A stretch of DNA of 64,000 nt from NCBI RefSeq assembly GCF_036203305.1, contig NZ_CP108131.1:6882001-6946000 (forward strand). Reading direction: 5' to 3'. Below, piece by piece: positions 8,419-16,851 of the stretch (position 1 is its first letter; every line of letters begins with the position of its first letter). Source of the DNA: Streptomyces sp. NBC_00190. GTDB taxonomy: Bacteria > Actinomycetota > Actinomycetes > Streptomycetales > Streptomycetaceae. A program made the translations under genes and the position numbers. The notes under the pieces are model-generated. The model did no database searches. It was not told the DNA's origin and saw nothing but the letters and a program-made list of their open reading frames with translations.

Positions 8419-9441
8419 ATGACTGCCCTTCCGTCTCCTTCGACCGCGCACCCCTCCTCTGCCGCGCACTCGGCCGACCTCAGTTTCGAACTGCTGGGCG
8501 AGGTCCGGGGCTGGCGCAGCGGCGTCGAGCTCCAGCTCGGCGCGCCCCGCCAGCGCGCCCTGCTCGCCGTCCTGCTGCTGCGCGCCGGTTCGCCCGTCGG
8601 CCGCGACCACCTGATCGACGGGATCTGGGGCGACACCGCCGTGCTGGACGGCGCCAATCTGGTGCAGGCGTACGTCTCCAAGCTGCGCAAGCTGTTCGAG
8701 CCCGACCGGGCACCGCGCACCGCCGGAGGCGTGCTCACCCGGGTCGGAGCCTCCTACCGGCTCTCCATCGAGCCCCAGCAGTGCGACCTCGGCCGGTTCG
8801 AGCAGTCGGTGGCCGACGCCCGGGCGCTGCGGGCGGCCGGGCAACCCGACGTCGCCGAACGGACCCTGGCCGCGGCCCTGGCCTCCTGGCCCGGCCCCGC
8901 GCTCACCGGCGTGAGCGGCCCGCTGCTCGACGTCGAACGCACCCGGCTCGCGGAGCTGCGGCTGGCGGTCGTCGAGGAGCACGCCGAGCTCTCGCTCGAA
9001 CTCGGCGGCCACGCCCGCCTGGTGCCGCACCTGCTCGTCCTCACCGCCGAACACCCGTACCGCGAGCGGCTCTGGGCGCTGCTCATGGTCGCGCTCTACC
9101 GGGGCAGCCGGCAGGCCGACGCGCTGGCCGCCTACCAGCGGGCCCGGCACACCCTGATGGAGAACCTGGGCCTGCTGCCCGGCCCGGAGCTGCGGGGGAT
9201 AGAGGAGGCGATCCTCGGGGGACGCCCCGACCCGTTCGCCCGCTTCGCACCGGCCGAGGCGGTCGGCACCGCGCCGGTCCACGACGGGCTCGGCGGCGTA
9301 CCGGCCGCGTCGTACGGCGCGACACCGGAACCCGGCCGCCCCCACCTGACTTTGGTCGACTCGGCCCCGCTCACCGCACCCGCGCCCCGCACCGCCACCC
9401 GCGGCCCCTGGGCCGACGGTGCGGCCCGCCTGGCCCGCTGA
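8419..9441 (+). CDS. SARP-family transcriptional activator (short form)
   Basis: 340 residues from the ATG at 8419, with GGAGG six bases upstream. Residues about 22-105 form the OmpR-like winged-helix domain (LSFELLGEVRGWRSG, LGAPRQRALLAVLLL, NLVQAYVSKLRKLFE). Residues about 110-260 form the BTAD all-helical domain ending in the characteristic AYQRARHTLMENLGLLPGPELR. The rest is a low-complexity Pro/Ala tail without ATPase or TPR domains. This is the DnrI/RedD/ActII-ORF4 class, which are cluster-situated activators binding heptamer direct repeats with 11-bp periodicity. Two such repeat sets were found at 12293-12320 and 19305-19343. It is the best candidate for direct activation of both biosynthetic operons. 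Confidence 0.92.
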   Translation: MTALPSPSTAHPSSAAHSADLSFELLGEVRGWRSGVELQLGAPRQRALLAVLLLRAGSPVGRDHLIDGIWGDTAVLDGANLVQAYVSKLRKLFEPDRAPRTAGGVLTRVGASYRLSIEPQQCDLGRFEQSVADARALRAAGQPDVAERTLAAALASWPGPALTGVSGPLLDVERTRLAELRLAVVEEHAELSLELGGHARLVPHLLVLTAEHPYRERLWALLMVALYRGSRQADALAAYQRARHTLMENLGLLPGPELRGIEEAILGGRPDPFARFAPAEAVGTAPVHDGLGGVPAASYGATPEPGRPHLTLVDSAPLTAPAPRTATRGPWADGAARLAR

Positions 9442-9592
9442 GGCCCCTCCGACGTACCCACCGGACCGCTGAACGCAGCGTCCTCCTTCCCCGTCCGTCC
9501 GTCGCCCCACCGCCGTGCGCCGAGCCTTCGGGCCCGTGCACGGCGGCGTTCGCCATGGCCGGAATCCCGTCGAGACAAGAAAGCGCCACCCC

Positions 9593-12292
9593 ATGACAGT
9601 CCAGACCGACACGGCCCCGCCGGACGATCCCCGCCCGGTCCCCGGACCGGAGGCCGCCGCGGTGACCCCGGCCGACCCCGGCACGCCCGCCCCCGCCCCC
9701 GCGCCCCGCACCCGGCGCCGACGCCTGCGGCGGATCCTCACGCGCACCGCGGTCGCCCTCACCGCCCTGGTGCTGCTGGCAGCCGGCAGCCTGGCCGGGT
9801 ACGCGTACTGGACGGTCCAGCGCTCGCTGCCGCAGCTGTCCGGCAGCACCGGCGTGCCCGGTCTGCGGGGCGAGGCCCGGATCGTCCGGGACGCTTCCGG
9901 CATCCCGCAGATCTACGCCGACAACGCGCACGACCTGTTCATGGCCGAGGGCTACGCCCAGGCCCAGGACCGGTTCTGGCAGATGGACACCCAGCGGCAC
10001 GTCACCTCGGGTCGGCTCGCCGAGATGTTCGGTCCGAGCCAGGTGCAGACCGACAAGGTGGCGCGCACTTTCGGCTGGTACCGGGTGGCCGAGCAGGAGG
10101 TGACCATGCTGTCGGCGGAGACCCGGGCGTACTTGCAGGCCTTCTCCGACGGAGTGAACGCCTACCTCGCCCGGAACCAGGGCGCCGAGCTGTCGGTGGA
10201 GTATCCGGTGCTCGGCTTCGTCTCCGGCGACTACCGGCCCGAGCCATGGACCCCGGCCGATTCGGTGTCCTGGCTGAAGACCATGGCCTGGAACCTCAAC
10301 ACCGGCATGATCGACCAGTTCCAGCAGGCGATGCTCGCGGCGCGGCTGCCCGCGGGTACGGCTGACGACCTCTTCCCCGGCTACGACTTCCAACGCTGGT
10401 CGCCGATCGTCCCCGACCGCGCACCCGCGACCGCACCCGCACCCGTGACCGCAGCGGCGGCCCCGGTCCCGGCGGCGCCCGCCGCCGGAGCGGCGCCCGT
10501 CGTCCCCGCCGCGGCCTCCGCCGCGCTGGCCGACAGCGCGGCGGTGCGGGGCGTGCTGGCCGCCGTCCTCGGCCCGCAGGGCATCGGCATCGGCTCCAAC
10601 TCCTGGGTGGTGGCGGGCAGCCGCACCACCACCGGAAAGCCGCTGCTGGAGAACGACCCGCACCTGACCCCCTCGCTGCCGGGCATCTGGTACCAGGTCG
10701 GTCTGCACTGCACCCGGATCGGCCCCGACTGCCCTTACGACGTCAGCGGCTTCACCTTCGCGGGGATGCCGGGCGTGGTGATCGGCCACAACGCCGACAT
10801 CTCCTGGGGCTTCACCGACCTGGGCGCCGCCGACTCCGACCTGTTCGTGGAGAAGGTCAGCGGTTCCACTTACGAGCACCAGGGCAAGCAGCGGCCGATG
10901 ACCGTCCGCCAGGAGCAGATCAAGGTGGCCGGTGCCCCTCCGGTGGATCTGACCGTCCGCTCGACCCTGCACGGCCCGCTGATCTCCGACGTGCTCAAGT
11001 CCGCGGACGAGGTGGCCGACGAGGGCAAGGAGCCCGACGTCCCGCCGCGCGGCGCGCAGGAGGACTACGCGGTGGCGATGCAGTGGACCGCGCTCGACCC
11101 TGCCCCCACCATGGACGCCCTCTTCGCCCTGGACCGGGCCGCGAACTGGAACGAGTTCCGCGCGGCCGCCGAGGTCTTCGCCTCGCCGGTGCAGAACATG
11201 ATCTACGCGGACACCGCCGGGAACATCGGCTACCAGACGCCGGGCCGCATACCCGTCCGCAAGGCGGGTGACAGCCGCCACCCCGTACCGGGCTGGACCG
11301 GGGCCTACGACTGGACCGGCTACCTGCCCTTCGACCAGCTGCCCACGAGCTTCAACCCTCCGGAGGGCTACATCGTCACCGCCAACAACGCGGTGGTCGG
11401 CCCCGGCTACCCGCACCTGATCGGCAGCAGCTGGGGCACCGGCTACCGCAGCCAGCGGATCGCCCAGCTCATCGAGCAGGGCGGAAAGCTGGACGTCGCG
11501 GCGATGGAGCGGATCACCCAGGACAGCTGGAACGGCAACGCCGCCACCCTGGTGCCCCGGCTGCTCCAGGTCGGGGTCGGCCCCGACGCCGGACCGGCAC
11601 AGGACCTGCTGCGTGACTGGGACTTCACCCAGGGCGCCGACTCGGCCCCGGCCGCCTACTTCAACACGGTCTGGCGCGAACTGCTGCAGAGCGCGTTCAC
11701 CGACCGGCTGAGCCAGGCCGGAGTCAAGGGCTACGCCTACCCGGACGGCGGCGGTCGCTGGTTCGACGTGGTGCGCGGCCTGCTCGACAAGCCGGACAGC
11801 ACGTGGTGGACCAGCGCCGCCGACCCCTCCGTGCGCGGCCGCGACGCGATGCTGCGCCAGGCGATGGAGCGGGCCGCCACCGACCTGCGCAAGCGGCTCG
11901 GCGACGAGCCGCGCAAGTGGCGATGGGGCGCCCTGCACACCCTGACGCTGGAGAACCCGACCCTGGGCACCGGCGGCCCGGCCCCGCTGCAGTGGCTGCT
12001 GAACGCCGAGCCGGTCGGGGTCGGCGGCGGTACCGATTCGGTGCTGGCCAACGGCTGGGACCCGCAGAAGGGCTTCGAGGTGATCTGGGTGCCCTCCATG
12101 CGGATGGTGGTGGACCTGGCGGACTTCGAGCGCTCCCGCTGGATCAACCTGACCGGCGCGTCGGGCCACGCCGGCGCGGACACCTACACCGACCAGACCG
12201 GGCTCTGGGCCAAGGGCGGCAGTCTGCCCTGGCCGTACGGAGCGGCAGCGGTGGACGCGGCGGCGCGCGACCGCCTGCGCCTCACTCCCTGA
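9593..12292 (+). CDS. penicillin acylase-family (Ntn) hydrolase, membrane-anchored
   Basis: 899 residues from the ATG at 9593; the upstream in-frame start at 9515 lies in non-homologous sequence. After a Pro/Ala-rich, then Arg-rich leader, residues about 48-75 form one hydrophobic segment (AVALTALVLLAAGSLAGYAYW), so the enzyme is probably anchored or exported. The family hallmarks follow: an alpha-subunit start with IVRDASGIPQIYA, an Ala/Pro-rich spacer near 290-325, and the autoprocessing site GSNSWVVAG, in which Ser335 would become the N-terminal nucleophile of the beta subunit. LENDPHL and the VIGHNADISWGFT oxyanion region follow. Family members cleave amides, including acyl side chains and acyl-homoserine lactones. 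Within this cluster it could mature or deacylate the lipopeptide, or remove a prodrug group. That role is inference. It is followed by SARP-like repeats. Confidence 0.85.
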   Translation: MTVQTDTAPPDDPRPVPGPEAAAVTPADPGTPAPAPAPRTRRRRLRRILTRTAVALTALVLLAAGSLAGYAYWTVQRSLPQLSGSTGVPGLRGEARIVRDASGIPQIYADNAHDLFMAEGYAQAQDRFWQMDTQRHVTSGRLAEMFGPSQVQTDKVARTFGWYRVAEQEVTMLSAETRAYLQAFSDGVNAYLARNQGAELSVEYPVLGFVSGDYRPEPWTPADSVSWLKTMAWNLNTGMIDQFQQAMLAARLPAGTADDLFPGYDFQRWSPIVPDRAPATAPAPVTAAAAPVPAAPAAGAAPVVPAAASAALADSAAVRGVLAAVLGPQGIGIGSNSWVVAGSRTTTGKPLLENDPHLTPSLPGIWYQVGLHCTRIGPDCPYDVSGFTFAGMPGVVIGHNADISWGFTDLGAADSDLFVEKVSGSTYEHQGKQRPMTVRQEQIKVAGAPPVDLTVRSTLHGPLISDVLKSADEVADEGKEPDVPPRGAQEDYAVAMQWTALDPAPTMDALFALDRAANWNEFRAAAEVFASPVQNMIYADTAGNIGYQTPGRIPVRKAGDSRHPVPGWTGAYDWTGYLPFDQLPTSFNPPEGYIVTANNAVVGPGYPHLIGSSWGTGYRSQRIAQLIEQGGKLDVAAMERITQDSWNGNAATLVPRLLQVGVGPDAGPAQDLLRDWDFTQGADSAPAAYFNTVWRELLQSAFTDRLSQAGVKGYAYPDGGGRWFDVVRGLLDKPDSTWWTSAADPSVRGRDAMLRQAMERAATDLRKRLGDEPRKWRWGALHTLTLENPTLGTGGPAPLQWLLNAEPVGVGGGTDSVLANGWDPQKGFEVIWVPSMRMVVDLADFERSRWINLTGASGHAGADTYTDQTGLWAKGGSLPWPYGAAAVDAAARDRLRLTP

Positions 12293-12320
12293 ATTCAGTA
12301 GGTCTTCAGTCGGGCTTCAG
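12293..12320 (+). promoter_or_regulatory. putative SARP box: three TTCAGT repeats at 11-bp period
   Basis: ATTCAG (12293-12298), CTTCAG (12304-12309) and CTTCAG (12315-12320), each followed by T, begin exactly 11 bp apart, starting right after the acylase stop codon. SARP activators bind direct heptamer repeats whose starts are 11 bp (one helical turn) apart next to the -10 region. The same TTCAG core and spacing recur at 19305-19343. The next gene start is 12534. Confidence 0.6.
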
Positions 12321-12332
12321 TCCGGCACACGC

Positions 12333-12363
12333 GGGCCGTCGGCGGTGTCACCGCCGACGGCCC
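12333..12363. terminator. hairpin with 13-bp perfect stem
   Basis: GGGCCGTCGGCGG (12333-12345), loop TGTCA, then the exact complement (12351-12363). It probably ends transcription of the acylase gene. Because it sits directly downstream of the putative SARP box, it could also lie in the leader of operon A and act as an attenuator. Confidence 0.6.
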
Positions 12364-12533
12364 GTCGCGCGTCAGCGGATCGGCAGCAGGGCTTCGGTGC
12401 CCGGCCAGACGGCAGACAGAGCGGCACCGACCGGCTGTCAGTGGAGGGCAACCGTGCGGTAGGCGGCGGACGGAAGCATCGTCACCGACAGTCGCCCCGG
12501 GCGCCCTGCCACGGGGCCGGAGATCGGAGAGAC

Positions 12534-13592
12534 ATGCGCTGGGAGCAGGTGTACCTGGCCGGCACGGGTGTCTGGCTGGCCGACCGCGCGAACGCCGTGG
12601 CGGCGGTCGCGGCCGGTGCGTACGACGCCGGGGAACACGCCGTCAACCAGATCCACTCGGTCAGCTCGGCCGTGGCCGGCGGGCCGGACGATCTGTCCGC
12701 GCCGGAGATGGCGGTCCGCGCGGCCCGTACCGCGCTGCGCCGGTCGGGCCGGGCAGCGGAGCGGGTGGCCGCCGTGTTCCACAGCTATCTGTGGTTCCAG
12801 GGAGCCGAGTTGTGGCCGTCCGCCGCATACGTGGCACAGCACACGGTCGGCTCGGCGGTGCCCGCCTTCGACCTGTTGCAGCAGTGCAACGCGGGACTGG
12901 CCGGACTGGAGCTGGCGGCCCGGCAGCTCCGGTCCGGCGGGTCCGGCGAGGGCGAGGCAGTGCTGCTGACCACGGCCGACCGCTTCGCGCCCCCCGCCTT
13001 CGACCGCTGGCGGGCCGAACGGGGCATGGTCTACGGCGACGGTGGCACCGCGCTGGTGCTGAGCTCCTCCCCCGAGGGAGTGACCGGCCGCCTGCTGGCC
13101 ACCGCGACCCGGGTGGACAACTCGCTGGAGGGCCTGGCCCGGGGCGCCGGATTCCGTTCCGGGCCGGAGTTGGAGGCCAGGCCGGTGAACCCGGGGCTGC
13201 GGGCCGAGGAGTACTTCCGCGCACAACGCAACATGCGGGCCGCGACGCTGCGCACCGCCGAGGTGGCGGCCGAGTCGATCCGGGTCGCGCTGGCCGATGC
13301 CGACACACCGATGGAACAGATCGACCGGGTGGTGCTCAACGCCACCGGACGCCAGCGGATGCACTGGCAGCTGGAACACCAGTTGGGCGTCGAGGAGAAG
13401 TTCTCCAACTGGGAGTTCTGCCGCGAGGTGGGCCACCTCGGCGCCGGGGACCACTTCGCCGGACTGAACGAGCTGCTGGAGACCGGCGAGGTCGCCGAGG
13501 GAGACCGGGTGCTGCTGGTAGGCGGCGGCACCGGCTACAGCTGCACCAGCGCGGTCGTCGAGATAACCGATGCCTCGGGCGGGTGCGCATGA
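12534..13592 (+). CDS. beta-ketoacyl-ACP synthase III-like enzyme
   Basis: 352 residues from the ATG at 12534 (GGAGA upstream). The thiolase-fold layout of KASIII is visible: a nucleophile loop LLQQCNAGLAGLEL with Cys118, a GDGGT motif at 168-172 and a C-terminal GGGTGYSC turn near the end. By eye, the usual His of the HQAN motif is replaced by Asn (VVLNATG, Asn269), while the usual NxGNTS Asn position holds His (EVGHLGAG, His301). The Cys-His-Asn triad therefore appears swapped, as would suit an acyltransferase or atypical condensing enzyme rather than a housekeeping FabH. It is the first gene of operon A, and its stop overlaps the AMP-ligase start (ATGA), indicating translational coupling. 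It may transfer or extend an acyl group made by the following ligase/decarboxylase/carrier set. Confidence 0.75.
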   Translation: MRWEQVYLAGTGVWLADRANAVAAVAAGAYDAGEHAVNQIHSVSSAVAGGPDDLSAPEMAVRAARTALRRSGRAAERVAAVFHSYLWFQGAELWPSAAYVAQHTVGSAVPAFDLLQQCNAGLAGLELAARQLRSGGSGEGEAVLLTTADRFAPPAFDRWRAERGMVYGDGGTALVLSSSPEGVTGRLLATATRVDNSLEGLARGAGFRSGPELEARPVNPGLRAEEYFRAQRNMRAATLRTAEVAAESIRVALADADTPMEQIDRVVLNATGRQRMHWQLEHQLGVEEKFSNWEFCREVGHLGAGDHFAGLNELLETGEVAEGDRVLLVGGGTGYSCTSAVVEITDASGGCA

Positions 13593-15175
13593 GCACCGAG
13601 ATCCCGACGGGACCGTACGACGCCCTCCCCGGGGCCGCGACGGACGACGGCACCCTCGTCATCGACCTGCTGGACGCGGCCGCGGCCGCCCGTCCCGCCG
13701 CGACCGCCGTCCGGGACGCCTCCGGTGCCTGGAGCTACGCCGAACTGGCCGATGCCAGCCGGACGGTGGCCGCCCGGTTGCGGGGGTCCCAGGGCGTCGC
13801 GCCGGGTGACAGGGTGGTCCTGCGGCTCGGCAACCGGCGGGAGTTCGTCGCGCTGTACTACGGCGTGCTGCGGGCCGGCGCCGTCGCGGTGCCGCTGAAC
13901 CCGGAGCTGAAGGCCTTCGTGCTGCACGGGGTGCTGGCGGACGCCGCTCCCGCGGTGGTCGTGCTCGACCCGTCCGAGACGGAACCGGTCCGCGAGGCGG
14001 TCGCCGCCTGCGGCGCCCGTCCGGTCACGCCCGCCGAACTCCTCGACCGGCCCGGCCCGGACGCGGATCCGGACGCGGACGCGGATACGAACACGGTCTC
14101 CGGCTCCGACCCCGACCCCGGCCGCCCGGAGGCCGACGCGATCGCCCAGCTCATCTACACCTCCGGCAGCACCTCCGCCCCCAAGGGCGTGGTCTGCACC
14201 CACCGCCAAGTGGTCTTCGCCGCCCGCGCGATCGCCCGCCGGCTCGACTACCGGCCGCAGGACGTGGTGCTCGCCGCGCTGCCGCTCTCCTTCGACTACG
14301 GCCTCTACCAGCTCCTGCTGGCCGCGATCGGCGGCTCCGAAGTGGTGCTGGCGGACGCGGCCGCGCCGGTGCGCGTACTGACCGTGCTGCGCGAGTGCCG
14401 GGTCACCGTGGTGCCGGTGGTGCCCTCGCTGGCCGAGATGCTGTGCCGCCTCGCGGCCCGCGGCACGCCACCTGAGCACGTACGGCTGTTCACCAACACC
14501 GGTGCCGCTCTGGCCGGTTCGACCATCGAGGCACTGCGCTCCGGGTTTCCGGGCGCGGCCGTGGTGGCGATGTACGGAATCACCGAGTGCAAGCGGGTCA
14601 CGATCGCGGAACCGGACGCCGATCGCGAGCGCCCCGGGTCGGTGGGCCTGCCCTTGGACGGCACCACGGTTGAGGTGCTCGACGAGCAGGGCCGCGCACT
14701 GCCGCCGGGCGAGCTCGGCGAGATCGTCGTCGGCGGCCCGCACGTGATGACCGGCTACTGGAACGCGCCCGAACCGACCGCCCGACGCTACCGCCCGGAC
14801 CCGCACACCGGACGGATCCGGCTGCACACCGGCGACCACGGCCGGCTGGACGCGGACGGACACCTCTACATCAGCGGTCGCCTCGACGACCAGTTCAAGC
14901 GGCGCGGCGTCCGGATGAGCACCCCGGAGATCGAGGCCGCCGCACTGGACGTGCCCGGCGTACGGGCGGCCGCCGCGCTGCCGCCCCGGGACGGGCTCGA
15001 CCTGCGCCTGGTCGTCACCGGCCAGGACGGGCTGACCGCGCACCAGGTGATCGAGGGCCTGGAACAGCGGCTGGAGGCGGCGAAGGTACCCGCCAGCTGC
15101 CGGGTCCTCGCCCGGATGCCGCTCACCCCCAATGGCAAGACCGACCGGAAGGCGCTGGAGACCGATGCGCACTGA
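13589..15175 (+). CDS. stand-alone AMP-forming acyl/aminoacyl ligase
   Basis: 528 residues, starting at the ATG overlapping the previous stop by four bases. Adenylation core motifs are present: YTSGSTSAPKGV (A3), a YGITECKR segment at A5, a TGDHGRLDADG A7 and the C-terminal PLTPNGKTDRK A10 Lys. There is no fused carrier protein. The NTGAAL and YGITECKR variants differ from peptide-synthetase A domains and are closer to the ligases that accompany PLP decarboxylases and free carrier proteins (butirosin BtrJ-type systems and the exosortase-A-associated ligase/decarboxylase/ACP trio). The next two genes are exactly that decarboxylase and carrier. Expected role: load an amino or dicarboxylic amino acid on the free carrier protein. 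A by-eye pocket (D-Y-Y-P-T-T-M-R-V) matches no reference signature I know. Confidence 0.82.
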   Translation: MSTEIPTGPYDALPGAATDDGTLVIDLLDAAAAARPAATAVRDASGAWSYAELADASRTVAARLRGSQGVAPGDRVVLRLGNRREFVALYYGVLRAGAVAVPLNPELKAFVLHGVLADAAPAVVVLDPSETEPVREAVAACGARPVTPAELLDRPGPDADPDADADTNTVSGSDPDPGRPEADAIAQLIYTSGSTSAPKGVVCTHRQVVFAARAIARRLDYRPQDVVLAALPLSFDYGLYQLLLAAIGGSEVVLADAAAPVRVLTVLRECRVTVVPVVPSLAEMLCRLAARGTPPEHVRLFTNTGAALAGSTIEALRSGFPGAAVVAMYGITECKRVTIAEPDADRERPGSVGLPLDGTTVEVLDEQGRALPPGELGEIVVGGPHVMTGYWNAPEPTARRYRPDPHTGRIRLHTGDHGRLDADGHLYISGRLDDQFKRRGVRMSTPEIEAAALDVPGVRAAAALPPRDGLDLRLVVTGQDGLTAHQVIEGLEQRLEAAKVPASCRVLARMPLTPNGKTDRKALETDAH

Positions 15176-16538
15176 CCCGCCCCCCACCTCGCCGGCCCGG
15201 ACCCCGGCCCCTGTGCCGCCGCCCCCCGAGGACCTGCTGGCCGCCGAGCTGGTGCGCCGCTACGGCAGCCCGCTGTACGTGTACGACCTGGCCCGGGCCG
15301 AGCAGGCCGCCGCCGACCTGCGTGCGGCCCTGCCCGAGCGCTCCCACCTCTACTACTCCCTCAAGGCGAACCCGCACCCCGGGCTGGTCCGCGCCCTGCG
15401 CCTGGCCGGCTGCCGCCCGGAGATCTGCTCCACCGGTGAGCTCGCCGCAGCGCTGGCAGCGGGCTTCGACGCCGCCGACTGCCTCTACGGCGGCCCGGGC
15501 AAGACCGCCCAGGAGCTGCGCGAGGCGCTGGCCGCAGGGGTGGCCACCTTCTCGGTCGAGTCGCCCGCCGATCTGCGCCGGGTCGGCGCCGAGGCCCGGG
15601 CCCTCGGCACGACAGCGCGCTGCCTGCTGCGGATCAACGGCGCGGGCGCGGGAGCGGGCGTCGGCCTGCGGATGACCGGCGGGGCCTCGCAGTTCGGCCA
15701 CGACATCGTGGACGGCTTGCCGGACCTCGACGCATTCACCGTGGAGGGAACGGAGTTGTGGGGACTGCACTTCTTCCCGCTGACCAACGCCGCCGACCCG
15801 CAGGGGCTGCTCGCCGAAGCCGTCGCTTCGATCCGTACCGCGGCCGCACTGGAGGCCCACTGGGGCCGGCCGCTGCGGATGCTCGACCTCGGCGGCGGCT
15901 TCGCCTGCCCGTACGCGGCACCGGGTGAACGGCCGCTCTACCACGCCCTGCGCGCACCGCTGGAGGCCGCGCTGGACGAGCATCTGCCGGGCTGGCAGGG
16001 GCGGTTGGAGCTGGCCTTCGAGTCCGGCCGGTACCTGGTCGGTGACAGCGGGCGGCTGGTCTGCACCGTGACCGAGGTCAAGGAGAGCCGTGGGACCACG
16101 TACGGCGTGCTGGACAGCGGGATCAACCACCTGGGCGGGCTCTCGGGGGTGGGCCGACTGCCCTCGCTGCGCGCCGAACCGCTGCACCTCGCCGACCCCG
16201 GGCCCGAAGCGGAGGGGGCCGCGACCCGTCGGGTGGCCCTGGTCGGGCCGCTCTGCACCCCCGCCGACGTGATCAGCCGGGCCACCGAGGCCGTACCGCC
16301 GCGGCCCGGCGCGCTGCTGGCCGTGCCCAACGTCGGCGCGTACGGCGCCACCGCGAGCCTGCTCGCCTTCCTCGGCCGCCCGGCCCCCGCCGAGATCACC
16401 GTCCGGGACGGCCGGGTGGTCGGCGCCGACCGGCTGGCCCTCACACGCGAGCCGCTGCCCGACGACCACATCGACCACCGGACCCACCACCACACCGACC
16501 ACCGCCGCGACCTCACCGGTCGCACCTCAGGGAGCTGA
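15165..16538 (+). CDS. PLP-dependent decarboxylase, DAP/ornithine decarboxylase fold (BtrK-like)
   Basis: 457 residues from the ATG at 15165, overlapping the ligase gene by 11 bases. It has the alanine-racemase-fold barrel plus C-terminal beta domain of class III decarboxylases: PLP Lys67 in YYSLKANPHP, GGPGKT, a LDLGGGFACPY glycine-rich loop, an ESGRYLVG phosphate region, and the active-site Cys364 in GPLCTPADV. These enzymes decarboxylate diaminopimelate, ornithine or, in BtrK and VinO-type pathways, an amino acid bound to a carrier protein. Flanking by a stand-alone ligase and carrier favours the carrier-bound mode, giving an omega-amino acyl thioester or amine starter. The C-terminus is a His-rich tail (HIDHRTHHHTDHH-like), possibly unstructured. 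Confidence 0.85.
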   Translation: MRTDPPPTSPARTPAPVPPPPEDLLAAELVRRYGSPLYVYDLARAEQAAADLRAALPERSHLYYSLKANPHPGLVRALRLAGCRPEICSTGELAAALAAGFDAADCLYGGPGKTAQELREALAAGVATFSVESPADLRRVGAEARALGTTARCLLRINGAGAGAGVGLRMTGGASQFGHDIVDGLPDLDAFTVEGTELWGLHFFPLTNAADPQGLLAEAVASIRTAAALEAHWGRPLRMLDLGGGFACPYAAPGERPLYHALRAPLEAALDEHLPGWQGRLELAFESGRYLVGDSGRLVCTVTEVKESRGTTYGVLDSGINHLGGLSGVGRLPSLRAEPLHLADPGPEAEGAATRRVALVGPLCTPADVISRATEAVPPRPGALLAVPNVGAYGATASLLAFLGRPAPAEITVRDGRVVGADRLALTREPLPDDHIDHRTHHHTDHRRDLTGRTSGS

Positions 16539-16543
16539 ACAGC

Positions 16544-16813
16544 GTGACCACACACCACTTTTGGGACGACCGTTACGAGACCGTGCTGGCCGGGATGCTG
16601 CCCCGGCTCGCCGAACGGCGGCCGCTGACCGCCGACTGCGGGCTGCGCACCGCCGGGCTGGACTCCATGGCCGTCGTCGAGCTGCTGGTGCAGCTGGAGG
16701 AGGCCTACCAGGTGGCCATCCCCGACGAGGAGCTGGGCCCGGAGGCCTTCGAGACCGTCGGCAGCCTGTGGGCGGTCGTTGCCCGGCAGCTGGACCCGGC
16801 CACCCCGCACTGA
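16544..16813 (+). CDS. free acyl/peptidyl carrier protein
   Basis: 89 residues from the GTG at 16544 with AGGGAG upstream, five bases after the decarboxylase stop. The phosphopantetheine attachment site is Ser41 in GLDSMAVVELL, and helix-3 residues EEAYQVAIPDEEL follow. Length and acidity are normal for a discrete ACP. It is positioned to carry the substrate activated by the stand-alone ligase and processed by the PLP decarboxylase. No phosphopantetheinyl transferase is encoded in the window, so activation must come from elsewhere in the genome. Confidence 0.9.
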   Translation: MTTHHFWDDRYETVLAGMLPRLAERRPLTADCGLRTAGLDSMAVVELLVQLEEAYQVAIPDEELGPEAFETVGSLWAVVARQLDPATPH

Positions 16814-16851
16814 CCGGCCCGCCCCAACCGCTGAGAGAAAGGCTGGCATCC

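Noticed and set aside
16561..16851. Extended start for the AsnO-like dioxygenase overlapping the carrier-protein gene
   Set aside because: The extension is out-of-frame shadow of the ACP gene; GTG 16852 has a purine-rich ribosome site and gives normal family length.
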